Shown: positions 50,090 to 62,044 of the stretch, one piece after another
How the letters are laid out: every line of letters begins with the position of its first letter
Position numbering within the stretch: the first letter of the stretch is position 1
NCBI GenBank assembly: GCA_963978545.1
Contig: OZ021722.1
Span: forward strand, 13,644,301-13,708,300
Direction: 5' to 3'
Origin: Linyphia triangularis
Lineage: Eukaryota > Arthropoda > Arachnida > Araneae > Linyphiidae
Length of the DNA: 64,000 nt
Position numbers and translations under genes: made by a program
The notes under the pieces: generated by a model
Databases searched by the model: none
What the model was told of the DNA's origin: nothing
Seen by the model: the letters and a program-made list of their open reading frames with translations, nothing else

Positions 50090-51960
50090 AATAGCGAGAC
50101 AAAGGTATCACTTCGCAATCCGCTCTAAAAATCTATAAAAATGTGTTTTTCCATCATAAAATATTGAGTAATACTATAAGATATAAAAACAAAGTTTTAA
50201 TAGAAATCTTTTATATGCATTGCCAATTTTTATATTCTTAAGACAGCGACGAATCTGCTGTCAGCGTAGATTTGCTATTAATTTTAAATATTAAAAATAT
50301 CTCTATCGGCAAAATGTGCGATAAACAACTTTTTAAAATTTATTTACTAAAAATGAAAGCGAATGTATGCATTCACATCCAAATATCTTTTACTTATTCT
50401 GATAAGAAAATTTTATTATATATTTAGTAAAACAATTTTGCCAACAGGAAAGAGTTTCTTCAATGATCAGTTAAATGCTATTTCAGGGCGATTGGATGAC
50501 GACAAGTTGGTTTATTAGTATTCTGTGACAGTGACAGCCTCCAAAATTTAATAGAATGCATGTTCATCGACATCGAATCTATATGCCAAGTTTTAGAAAG
50601 ATTGGATGACGGCAAGGGGGTTAATTAGGCCTACGCAAATGAGAATAAAGTAATTGTAACAGATCTTTGGAGCAATTTCATAAAAAATATATCTGTAGCC
50701 CATCGAAGAAGGAAAGCGCACTAAGTCACAAGATGCAAATTTTACAGGAGAGACAAATGAATGGTACAGTTACGATCTTTTTTCTCTTTTGTTATGATGG
50801 AACTATAAGTCTATGGATGGAACATAGTGCTTTTCAAAAAAGATTACTCGGTTATTATTTAACTTAACATAGTGCATCTTTCCACTAGAAAGAGCGGACA
50901 GTAGAGGTCGGCGATATATATCGATACGATATTTTTATCGATATTTCTTGAAAAATATCGATAGTAAAAATATCGATAAAAGTCACCGATATATCGATAT
51001 TTTCAAACATTTTTAGTTTTTTGATGATCGTTTTGTAATTCCACGTGGTTTTTCGATTTTCTTTATTCCCCTTTCAAAAACTTCAAAACTAAAATTTGAA
51101 CTTGGCTGAGAGATAGTTAAAATGTCCCCAATATTCAATATTTTCCTTACACTTAAAAGCTATTGAAAGTTATCTAAAATTTTCTTAAAATCACTGCACC
51201 AATTAAGCGAAAATATAACTTTTTTTTTTTTTAATAGATCCATTTCAGTTGAAAAAGTAGTCACCTTACAAAAAAGCAATCATGCAAAATAGAAATTTGC
51301 CCCGAAAAACTTGGTTTCTGGCAAAATTGAAAATCAAATATAAAAAAAATCATGTATCGATATATCGATATTCTTTTGATGCAACGATATAGTATCGATA
51401 TTTATTTTGATCGATATTTCCGACCTCTAGCGGAAAGTGTTATGTATGTTGGTGCCAAAACCTCAGTTTCAAAAATTTTTAGACATAGTGCGATTTTCTT
51501 TCGGAATACAGATATATTTAGAAGTATTGTATGACAATGAAATAAGTAATTTTGTAATGATGAGATTACTGTACACATTTTTTTGCAATGATGAGTATAA
51601 GCTCTTTTTTAAAAAATTGTTACCCAGAATCATTAAAATTTGCTTTCTTCATTTTAGGGAAGCATCATATAAAATAATTTATTTCAATACTATACATTAA
51701 TATTTTAAAAGATGTACTTTTAAGATGAATGAACTGGTTAGTTCTCCTACTTTTTCCATAAAATGTTTCTGAACTAATTTTATACAAATAACTTTGAGAT
51801 ATAAATCAAACAGTTTGAAAAAATAATTATTAGGTGGTAGTTCAATATATTCAGTAGGTAGATCATGAAAAAAGTGGTGTTCAGGAAATCTTGGTTCAAT
51901 TACCCCCCCCCCCCCCCAACTCCCTCGCTCCATACAGTTTATCCCATCGATGGTTTATCC
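50090..51960. repeat. Dispersed repeats related to those at 2.3-3.1 kb and 28.5-29.1 kb, split by a hAT-like MITE
   Basis: 50,205-50,630 matches 28,530-29,070. 51,430-51,950 matches 2,440-3,050 including ACTTTTTCCATAAAATGTTT, the ATATTCAGTAGG motif and the terminal poly-C. Confidence 0.7.
50902..51429. mobile_element. hAT-like MITE, 528 bp, rich in TATCGATA
   Basis: Ends TAGAGGTCGGCGATATATAT and (reversed) TAGAGGTCGGAAATATCGAT. The 8-bp flanks GCGGACAG (50,894-50,901) and GCGGAAAG (51,430-51,437) differ by one base. An 8-bp duplication and TAGAGGT-type ends fit hAT. TATCGATA occurs many times near both ends. Confidence 0.85.
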
Positions 51961-53230
51961 ACCGAGTCTCGCCCCTTTGAAAAAAAGTGAAAAGTTGGTG
52001 TCTGTGTAAATGAGTATAGGTATGTGTTTTTCTTGATGTCAAAGCTGGTCTATTAAAATGGTTTTATAGACATATCAAACCAAAATTCCAAAATTCACAA
52101 CTCTTTTTTTTTTTTTCTGTATTAGTTCAACACTATAAAATGTATTGGTATATAACATACACATGTTTGATTCTAAAAAACTGGATTCTCTTGTTACTAT
52201 TTTAACACGTACTACACAGTATCAGGTAATATTTCTCTTTTATTACTTCCGGTTGTGAAATGGAACCGGTCTACAATAATTTAAAACTGTGTAATTATTT
52301 TATTGAGAATTTTCGTCTCCACAACCTTATCACAAAAACAAACAAAAAAAATCGATAAAGTTACCGCTTTTAAGTTTAGTAGCTTTAAAATTCTTTAATT
52401 ACTTAAGAGAGAAATAGAGAAAAAAATATTCCCCCCCCCCCCAACCTTCTTTTTTTAATCGTTTTTAAAAAATCATTTGGCTTGTAGGGTCATACTTGGG
52501 AATTCTTGGTCATTCTTTTTCTGGAGTAATTAATGATTGCCCACTGTTTAGTATTAAAATTAAAAGCAACTAAAATAAGGTAAAAACTCTTTTATATTCA
52601 ACTTTTTTAAACAGAATTTTAAAAAATTTGGACTTGCAGCAAGGGAGGGGGGGAAATATATTTGATTTACTACTATGAAAATATCTTGTCTCAAGATAGT
52701 CTACAAAATCCTACTATTATTCAAGATCCATATCAGCGCATTTTTGTAATTTTTTCTCGTTGAGACTGTTTTTCAACTACAGATAGGTAAAGCTTTTGAA
52801 TCCCAAGTATAATTTTTTTTTTTACCCATTTATACCCGAGTTTCCTGGAGTAATTTTCGGTCAATGATATTCTTTAGAAGCAATTTCAGAAGATTTAATT
52901 TTTATTTCTATCTCTAAACAATACTGGTTATTAGTTGTTACTTTATCTACTTATTAAACAAAAATTATAATCTAGTTTACAAGATCTATGCGTAAGTTTA
53001 GGATTAACATCCTGTTAAAAACAATGGCTGTTTATCCATTTTATAGTCATCTTTAATGGGTTAGTGATCAAATGGTTAATCACAGACTCAAAATAGAAGT
53101 TACTAATAAATTTGTACTAAAATGCCAAAAAAAAAAATCTTGCATTCAACAATTTTCGTCCTAATGTATGTTAGTATGATTGTATTAATTTAGGATTCAC
53201 ATTAAAATATATTTATGATACTCTTATACC
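51961..53230. other. AT-rich stretch without recognised features
   Basis: Contains poly-C at 52,432-52,442 and poly-T runs. No open frame of note and no clear inverted repeat seen. Confidence 0.5.
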
Positions 53231-53231
53231 T

Positions 53232-53484
53232 ATACTATACTAAACTTCAACTTAACTAGACATCACTTAGACGATAGATCGTCACAGTGCTCATAGGTAT
53301 TTAATCCATTTTGGCGGCGTGAAAGCATTATGTTCGCCAAACCACAACCCTGTAGAGAACAAAAGGCTATAAGGTTTGGCGAGAATTATGTCTTCACTCC
53401 GCCAAAATGGATTAAATACCTATGAGCACTGTGACGATCTATCGTCTAAGTGATGTCTAGTTAAGTTGAAGTTTAGTATAGTTG
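53232..53484 (-). mobile_element. Palindromic MITE, family T, copy 2 (reverse orientation)
   Basis: Same arms as 18,498-18,750 (ACTAAACTTCAACTTAACTA; CATAGGTATTTAATCCATTT). The asymmetric centre is reversed (CCAAACCACAACCCTGTAGA), so it is the opposite strand of copy 1. Confidence 0.88.
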
Positions 53485-54526
53485 AGGCACTTTTTACACA
53501 TTTAAGAAAAAACATTATTAGGTTCAAAGTATCAGAGACAAAATTTCTTAAGCAATGTATATTTGTATTTGTGCAATTTTAATCAACAGTGTGAACATTT
53601 ATAGTATAAAACAACTAAAATATTAAGAAGTACAATTAATTACTTAAAAAGAAAAGGTAAATTAAAAGTGTATAAGAAACTTTCTATTATTTTGACAAGC
53701 TTTTCCAAACCTAATTTTGTAAGCATAAAAATATTAATAATAATATGGAATTATAAATAACCTATAATTGCAAAAAAAATACAGAATTAAAAGCTTATGT
53801 TTGTATTCAAGAAAGAAACTTGTTATCATCTTTATTTTTTTTATTCCTTAACTTCAGGTATTACAAAAACATAGAAATAACAAAAACATAAACATTGTAA
53901 AAGGCTGTTAACAAATAAAAAAAAAAAAAAAAAAAGCTCACAACAGTAGGAAACACAGAAAAGTTTTCTTTCAATCAACATCTTGGCAATTGAGAGGAAA
54001 ACAAGAAATTAATAAAAAGAAGTCATAGAAATACATAGTAAACTCAATTTAGATTTACAAAAGATGACAATCGTTTTTAAAATTGAATTAAGAGTTGATG
54101 TTGCATTACCGTTTTTAAAAAATCTTTAACACCTAAATTAAATTTTAACTAAACCTTAGGAGATGTTCAAGCACCACCTGATGCACTTAATAGTGGAGAA
54201 AAGATTGGAAAAGCATTGACTTTAATTAAAGTATGCAAGTGTCTTGCATTGAACGGTTAACGAATTAAACTTCTCTCCGCAATTACTTAGGACCAACTAA
54301 ACACATTTCAGACATTCAGAAAGGCATTTACTTATGCTAGCAGACAGGCTTACTTGACTCCATTGAATACGCTGTAGGAAGGATCCTTCAGCATAAAAGA
54401 TATAGTTCCAAGCAAACTACAACTTTTATTGTAATAATAATAGCCAGTGCACATAGTTTTGTATTAAACTTACATATAAAAAAATGAGTCCTTTTAAATT
54501 TAACCACTGACTTTTCTAACCACTAC

Positions 54527-55187
54527 TATACTAAACTCCAACTTAACTTGACATCACTAGACAATAGATCTTCACCGTGCTCATAGGCATTTAATCTATT
54601 TTAGCGGAGTGAAGACAAAATTCTCGCCAAACCTTATAGACTTTTTTTCTCTACAGGGCTGTGGTTTGGCGAACATTATGCTTTCACGCACCCAAAATGG
54701 ATTAAATGCCTATGAGCACTGTGACGATCTACCGTCTAGTAATGTCAAGTTAAGTTGAAGTTTAGTATAGACATAGATCTTCACCGTGCTCATAGGCATT
54801 TAATCCATTTTAGCGGAGTGAAGACAAAATTCTCGCCAAACCTTATAGACTTTTTTTCTCTACAGGGCTGTGGTTTGGCGAACATTATGCTTTCACGCAA
54901 CCAAAATGGATTAAATGCCTATGAGCACTGTGACGATCTACCGTCTAGTAATGTCAAGTTAAGTTGAAGTTTAGTATAGACATAGATCTTCACCGTGCTC
55001 ATAGGCATTCAATCCATTTTAGCGGAGTGAAGACAAAATTCTCGCCAAACCTTATAGACTTTTTTTCTCTACAGGGCTGTGGTTTGGCGAACATTATGCT
55101 TTCACGCAGCCAAAATGGATAAATTACCTATGAGCACTGTGACGATCTACCGTCTAGCGATGTCAAGTTAAGTTGAAGTTTAGTATA
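54527..55187 (+). mobile_element. Palindromic MITE, family T, expanded to three tandem 209-bp units
   Basis: ATAGATCTTCACCGTGCTCA starts at 54,564, 54,773 and 54,982, exactly 209 apart. Each unit carries the whole palindrome up to AAGTTGAAGTTTAGTATA. Only the first copy has the complete left end (ACTAAACTCCAACTTAACTT). Units 1 and 2 are nearly identical; unit 3 has a few more changes. Confidence 0.92.
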
Positions 55188-58158
55188 TAAGAGTTTTAAT
55201 GAATCAGCCACACATCGTTCCAAACACCCAATCAGGGAGTAGTAAAACCGGTTCACTCATCCCTGCAGAGTATTTAATGAGCTCAAGTAAAATTATCTCA
55301 ATGTATAGTAATTAAACTTCATTAATTTTAAATCTCTTAATGATCGAATTTCGGGAAAAACACAGTGAAAACAGTATATGGCAGTTGAGTGATATACATC
55401 AGCAAACTCAGAAGATGCTAAACTAGTATATTAACATTATATGCCATTAAGGACTAAACAATTTAAGGCTTCAGCATATATTTAAACATATATCACCTCA
55501 AAGAATTTAAATTATTCATTCATAAATAAATAAAGAAAATTATTAACTACTTTCTAAAAAAATATGAGATATAGACTACTAAAAATATTTGTACATTATA
55601 AGCTTGCATGCTTTTGACTGAGTGTCAGGTATCAATAAAAATGGAGGCGCGCATCACAGGGGTGGAGCGTAAAAATTATTTTTTGAAAATGCAACAACAT
55701 GCAGCTTCTTAAGAGACACACATTAAAAGAAATTCTTTTTAAAGTTTACAATTACAGAGACTTGTGCAATTTCAAAACAAAATTATTACTCTAGACATAC
55801 ACAAATAACAAAGTATACTGACTTGAACTACTATTCTATTAGTAACCCATAATAATGGAAATATTAAATGAAATGGTAACACAAATGTTAAACAGTGTCC
55901 CAAAAGGGTTGAAAGAGTATGGGGACCAGCTTCAAGGTTATTTTTTTTAATTGCTTGAAGGATTGAAATATTTGATTTTAGAAAATAATGTTATTCAAAT
56001 GCTTATGAAATTAAATTACATACGTTACATGTTGAAATCAAATATTAATATAATTACAGTACAAAAATTTAGTATAATTTCAATGAGCAAACAACTGTTG
56101 CATTGTGATGCAAATCATGTTTTTTAATTCGCTATATTTATGCCAATTTTTACCAGGACATTCAAATAATTCTAATTGATACTAATTTGTTTTATTTTTC
56201 AAACTTACAAACTCTGACCATATGAATCTAACATTATTTCAATTTTATTTTTTGCCAATAACAATTTTAAATTTCAATTGATTATCTACAAAAATAAACA
56301 TGCAATAAAGGACTTAAAAGGAAAAAATTGTATCAACCTATTTGAGAAACCCTGTAAATATGAAATTGTATAAAATAAAAACCTGAGAATTCAATTTATT
56401 TGTACTAATGCAACAAACTTAAGCTCAATTTTGCTTCAGATTTCATTTACTTAATTGATTTTCAAAAGATAAATCAAAAACACATCATTATTATTTGAGT
56501 ATTCATAACTTTCAGTGAAATAACAATTACATAGCACACATAAGATCATCATACTTATTATAGAGAAAGCTTATGCTACATTTCAGACAAGGCTTTTCCA
56601 AAACTTAAGAAATGAGTACTATCCATAAGTTTTCCCTTTTTAAAAGCAAATATCAACTTAAGCTGAATGATAAGCTAAGAAAAAAATTACATCCAAAATG
56701 CAACCAAATATGCCATTAGCATGCATTTGAACTTCTTAAATTCGAGAGCAGGAAATATTAGTTCTTATAATCTATCTTAGATAATAAACTAAACACTCCA
56801 AAAGTCATGCCAATGTTAACTACATTAATGGTTGTGATTATCTGTGTTAATTATCTGTGAGAAACACAACGAGTTATTCACAATTATCTGTAATCAACTT
56901 AAAATATTAACATGAATAAGTACACAAAAATTAGAACAGAATGTTTATGTATTAAAAAATCAGAAACTCAACATTACATCAATATAACATTCACAGAATG
57001 CTTATGTACGAATTTAAAGAGAAGTTTATCTAAGAGATATGATGAAACCATTGGAGTGTTGAGTGAAACTTATATTTTTTCTAATTAAGTAGCATATTTT
57101 AATAATAATTATCCTAGAAAAACTTGTTTCAAATAAATTGCTATACAAAACAAAATTGCAATATAGATTAATTACAAAATAAAAAGGTGAAGAGCAACAG
57201 GAAACGTGTTTAGTATTTCAATAGAAATAATGTTAAAATACAGACCGGTTTCATTGATAAATTCAATACCAGATTGTAAAATGTATTGAAATAAAGCTTT
57301 GCTTTATATGTTTAATCTAAAATATTTCTTACTGTTTCAAAACAGAAACCAAAATCTAATGGGAGAAAAAAAATACACTGCATATTTCTTTTATTTTTTA
57401 CAGTCAATTGAGTAAAATGTTTTTAAATTTAAAAACAACAGATGCGCTTTTAAACATATTCAATTCAGGTACTGAGAACATGTAAAATACAAAAAAGTAA
57501 ATTATTTAATACTACATTGCCATAAATAAGCATTGTATTTATAATCATTATTACTAATTGAATTTGCATTAATTAAATCTGTATCTGAAGATCAAAACTA
57601 TTTGTTATGTTTACTTTCAAGAAAAATGCACACACAATTTTAAAAGTTAAAAATCAAGAATAAAAGTCGGATACATGGGATACTACAAAATTTAACATTA
57701 TATTTTAAATGCAAATTGAAACCTTAATTTGAATAATTGTATATTTATAAAACTATTGAATCGGACTTTAATCCAATAATTATAGTATAAGAAATTAAAG
57801 TTCCTTGAATGATTTTCACTAATTTTTTTGTATAAACTTCATTGCATTGTGTAAATAAAAATAAAGAAACTTTAAATTCAAAACAACTAACACTTAAAAA
57901 AATCTTTAACTGCCTAAACTTTTTAAAACATTCACAAACAATCAAAATTAACTTTTTCAAATAAAATATAAAATAATGCAATTTCCAAATTTTATATTTT
58001 GAATTTTAAAAAAAATGTGGGGGAAATTAGAAATAGCAAGATATTATGGATCAATTCATTTCCTTAATCTCACCACTAAAATTAACAATTTTGATCACTT
58101 TAGTGCCAAATATAACAAACTATATTTACTAAGGCCAAGTAAAATAATAAATGCAAAA
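55188..58158. other. A-rich (plus-strand) region, possibly 3' UTR of a minus-strand gene
   Basis: No elements or frames recognised. It lies just downstream, on the minus strand, of a predicted terminal exon, so a long AT-rich 3' UTR is possible. This is inference only. Confidence 0.3.
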
Positions 58159-58236
58159 TCAAGTGCATGCTTTTGAGGTGAACTGACGACAAAGTATTCC
58201 ATCCTCCTTTGTTAGTTCTTTGTTTAAAGAAGATTT
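58159..58236 (-). CDS. Candidate terminal coding exon of an unidentified minus-strand gene
   Basis: On the minus strand a strong acceptor (T-run, GCTTTCAG) is followed by an open frame of 25 codons starting KSSLNKELTKEDGILCRQ and ending KACT before TGA. Phase 0 at its start fits either upstream candidate exon. No family recognised. It could equally be chance. Confidence 0.3.
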   Translation of the reverse strand, partial: KSSLNKELTKEDGILCRQFTSKACT

Positions 58237-58507
58237 CTGAAAGCAAAAAAAAAAAATCATTAAGTATAAATGACACTAAATAATATATAAATACTTTTAT
58301 ATGATTTTATTATTAATGAATCAGGGTTCTTGCTCAAATCACAGAATGAAAATCGATGACTTTTAAGGATCTGAATAATGTTTTTTAAGGACCTTTAATA
58401 AAGTATATTCTACCAAAAAAAAGTTACTGAAGGGCTACAAGTTGGCGCATGCGTGATACAAATATGTTAGAGAATTTCGATAAGATGTGGATAAGTGACA
58501 GCAAGTC

Positions 58508-58511
58508 TAAG

Positions 58512-58552
<41 letters not shown>
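58508..58552. repeat. Poly-T tract
   Basis: A T-run of about 35 bases. The surrounding text (GGACTTTTAAGGACC and relatives at 58,360-58,390 and 58,580-58,625) repeats in short form. Confidence 0.8.
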
Positions 58553-58554
<2 letters not shown>

Positions 58555-59851
58555 AGTTGGGCAAACAACATCTGCAAAAATTAAGGACTTTTAAGGACCT
58601 CTAAGCATTTTCAAGGACTTTCAAGGCCTTGAAAACAAGTTCAAAAATATTAAGCACTTTAATGACAGTGGGAACCCTGTGAATACTTGCAGTGAAATAT
58701 GCACAGGATTTTCATTTCATCCCTAAAGCAAACAAATGTGAGTAGTTGAATGAAAGTAACAATAATAACAGTGAGTAACTAAGCAACAACTGCAATTTCG
58801 AATGGACAGTAATTTTTATTAGAATATGATAACAATTAACTGCAAATAGCTGAGTAACAATTTCAAATTTCCTGTGAACAATTGGAAATTTCATATTAGG
58901 CCTGTGTACATTCATCACCAGTTTTTTAAAGCCCATATTCTCCTGATATGTCTGTAGATAACACAGTATCACATAATGTTCATTTACAAAGTTTAAAATG
59001 TTAAAATAAAAATTTTTAATTTCTTCAAAAGTAATATATTTTGATCACTCACTATCCAAGAGCTAATATTTTCTTGATTAATCTATATTTTTGTTTCAAA
59101 TTTTAGCTAATAGGTTTTAAATTTAAGAGTGGAACAGGGTTTTTTTAATTGCTTATTTAGATGTGTTAGAATTCAAAAATTATTTTGGTGTTAAAATTAC
59201 ACAAATGTGTTTCAATTTATTGTTCAATATTTATTGAGTCACATTGCATTCAAATAGTTCAACCTCTTCAGTTAGGTGAGATAAGGTAAACAGAGATAGT
59301 TGTCCCATTAGTTTTTAAATAGTTTAAATAGTGACTAACACTAAACATCACACATTATTGAATTTTATATTTATTTATTTTTTTGTTCAGATTGATATTC
59401 AGATTGCCTTTCTATTTTACTTTTAAATACAGAAGATTAAAACTAAGGAAATTTCATTATTTTCTAGTGCTTTAAAGTCATTTCATAAAGACACATTGAA
59501 AAAGACTGACAATTGTAATACACTTTCATTACATTAAAATTAAGATGATTAACAGATCTGCATAAACTTAAATATTTTTTTCCACATCTTTAATTCTAAT
59601 GGGTACACCCTAAGTACACCATAAAATAAATATATTTTGCATTGTGAATTAAAATATTTTATAAAGTTTCTCCCTTTTTTTCAATTTAGGAGATAAGTTT
59701 TACATTCCTGGGAATTAAACAAAGAACGTTCAACTACAGTTTACACTAACTAAGAAGAACAATTTCAGTACTTAAATATTAATAAAAAATAAGCTACTTT
59801 TTAACACTTAAGATAACCTAATGCAGGCTAAAAAAAAAATTCAATTCTTAC

Positions 59852-59924
59852 CTTATCCTTGAGGTTTAGGTGAGGGTTTAACGAAATCAATCCTTATTAT
59901 ATTTGGAGTACTGGTTAGTTTTTG
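59852..59924 (-). CDS. Candidate exon of an unidentified minus-strand gene
   Basis: Minus strand: acceptor TTTCTTTTCTTATTACAG, then QKLTSTPNIIRIDFVKPSPK PQG and TAA, one base before a good donor GTAAGA. Either this is an alternative last coding exon with the stop just before the junction, or the donor is fortuitous. Good splice sites on both sides and balanced residues favour a real exon. Product unknown. Confidence 0.4.
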
Positions 59925-60216
59925 CTGTAATAAGAAAAGAAATTTAAAAGATTTGTAAGCAACAGATATTTTAACATCTGATATTATTGCAACATGAATG
60001 AAAACAATTATAAATAATACATTAAAAATAAATAATTTAGAAACCAAGTCAGATACAGAAGATGTTTTCATTGTTAAAAATTAAGGTGGCTAGTTGATCC
60101 AAAAAATATTTCTTTTAATTCCTTTTCATTATTTTGTAGCTGTGCGACAAATGTATTACTGTGTTAACAATGTGCTCATAACTATCAATAATTCTAGTTC
60201 ACTGTAGGTAATATAT

Positions 60217-60904
60217 TGTTGCGTGGACGGGTTCGAAAGATTTGAAGCCAAAGCAGATCAAAACTTGCAGAAATTTATTCCAATATAAATCTTCACAGAT
60301 TCTCTTACAACTCCAGAACTTCTCGTTCTAGTAGACACAATACAGCTCTTTTCACAACAATAGAGCACAAAACAGCAGTTAAAAACTTGACAACACAACT
60401 GCTAAAATCGCTGCAAAAGACAATGCAATACAGTTCGATTTAGAACTACTCTGAACGCTCACTGAGACTCAGTATCTCAACTCAGTAATTCCAGTCAACT
60501 AATGGACTCAGCAAACAACTAACTCCATCACCAGCTCTCTTGAGCTTTTATAGGGGAGGCGAACATACGTGAAACTTCTAGAGGTAGATATTTGGAGAAC
60601 TTTCCATATCATAGTCGAAAAGTCCTATACATGTACATGGGGACCGAAAATGTCGCCAAATGGTCGCCAAAACCGTCGCCAATTTGGCGAGATTGCCATT
60701 ACCATAATGTTAAGTGCCCTGCTCCTTAAAACTCGCTTCCCAGCGTTACCTCTGTAAAACTCGTTATCAAGCATTGAGACACACATTGCGGGGGAGCAAA
60801 CTAACCACGAACTATTGCACTGCCTTATGCGAAATGTACGTAAATTTTAATATTTACAAAATTAACACTACGAAATATTTACAAATATACAAAAATTCGT
60901 AACA
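60217..60904. mobile_element. Solo LTR, 688 bp, gypsy-like
   Basis: Starts TGTTGCGTGGACGGG and ends TTCGTAACA (TG..CA), flanked by ATAT at 60,213-60,216 and 60,905-60,908. A 4-5 bp duplication and length fit a Ty3/gypsy LTR. Base composition is clearly richer in GC than the flanks. No internal region or second LTR is present. Confidence 0.6.
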
Positions 60905-61029
60905 ATATAAGTAAATCCAATTGAAAAACCAACTAAATGCCTTTCAAATGATTTCACAGGAAAGGCGCAAGATGTTTTCTTTCCCAATAGGGTTTCTTAA
61001 CTCGTAGTAGAAAAGAGAACAGTGAGTTT

Positions 61030-61600
61030 TCGAAAAAACTTAGGTAGGAATTTCAGGGATAATTTCAAAAATTTCAGGAACATTTTAGGGATAATTCTCA
61101 AAAATTTTAGCAATTCTTAAAATTTTTGGGATAACTTTTAAAATGATAGAAATAATTCTTAAAATTATAGGGATAACTTTTAAAGTTTTAGAGATAATTC
61201 AAAAACATTCAAGGATATTTCTTTTGAAGCTGACATAAGCTCCTAACACAGAGATATTCTTTCCAAAGCTTGTTTCAATGCCAGCAAAAAACGGACAATT
61301 TTCACAAAAATTTAACGTCAAACAACTTTTTAGCAAAATAACAGTCATAACATCATAAACAATTATACTATTTTGACAAACATGTGAATTTAATTAAATT
61401 CACTTTTCTCATCTGGAGAAATATCAGGTTTTTTTTCCAGGGTTTAGAAGAAAATCAGAGAATTTCCAGATTTTCAATTTTTTTTTTTTTAAGAAATTAT
61501 CGAAAAATTTAAGTACAATTTTAGGGACAAACAAAAATTTAAGGAATATTAGGAATTTAAGGAATTTTAGGGCGAATGCAACCCCTGTGTCTAATGCTAC
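61030..61600. repeat. Short degenerate tandem repeat (AATTTTAGGGATAATTCTTAA)n
   Basis: Units like TTTTAGGGATAATTCTCAAA recur about eight times at 61,050-61,200; a similar AAGGAATTTTAGG text occurs at 61,500-61,575. Confidence 0.55.
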
Positions 61601-62044
61601 ATAGCTTAAAGCTAAACTATTCAAAGGTAAGGAGTTTGTGATTAAGTTTTGATTATTGGTATCAATTTTGATTAAAAAAATAAGTCAGCAAATCATTTTT
61701 TATATAGGTTTGTCAGTAGTAACCTCCCCACAATTTAGATCTTTTTTAATTTTGACATTTGTTGAGAACTACTGGTTAAAGTTGACTTTTACTTTTTAGC
61801 ATGATTTCAGGGAAGTCTTTCTAAAAACACGAGGTCTATTACTAACTAAAGTTTTGTTTGAAATTGTTGGGAAAATCAAATGGAGCAATTTGTGAACTAT
61901 ACAGCATTATATGCAGGAACAATCTATCTAAACTATTTATTTGGAAACAAGAATTATTTAATGCAAGAATTGTTTCATTCAAATTTTCAAGCACTTGAAA
62001 ATGAAATATTTTTTTCAAGCACTTTTCAAGATTTTTGAAAAACA

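Noticed and set aside
53232..53484. Internal inversion of the family T MITE relative to copy 1
   Set aside because: Because the arms are palindromic, the whole element in reverse orientation explains it without any inversion.
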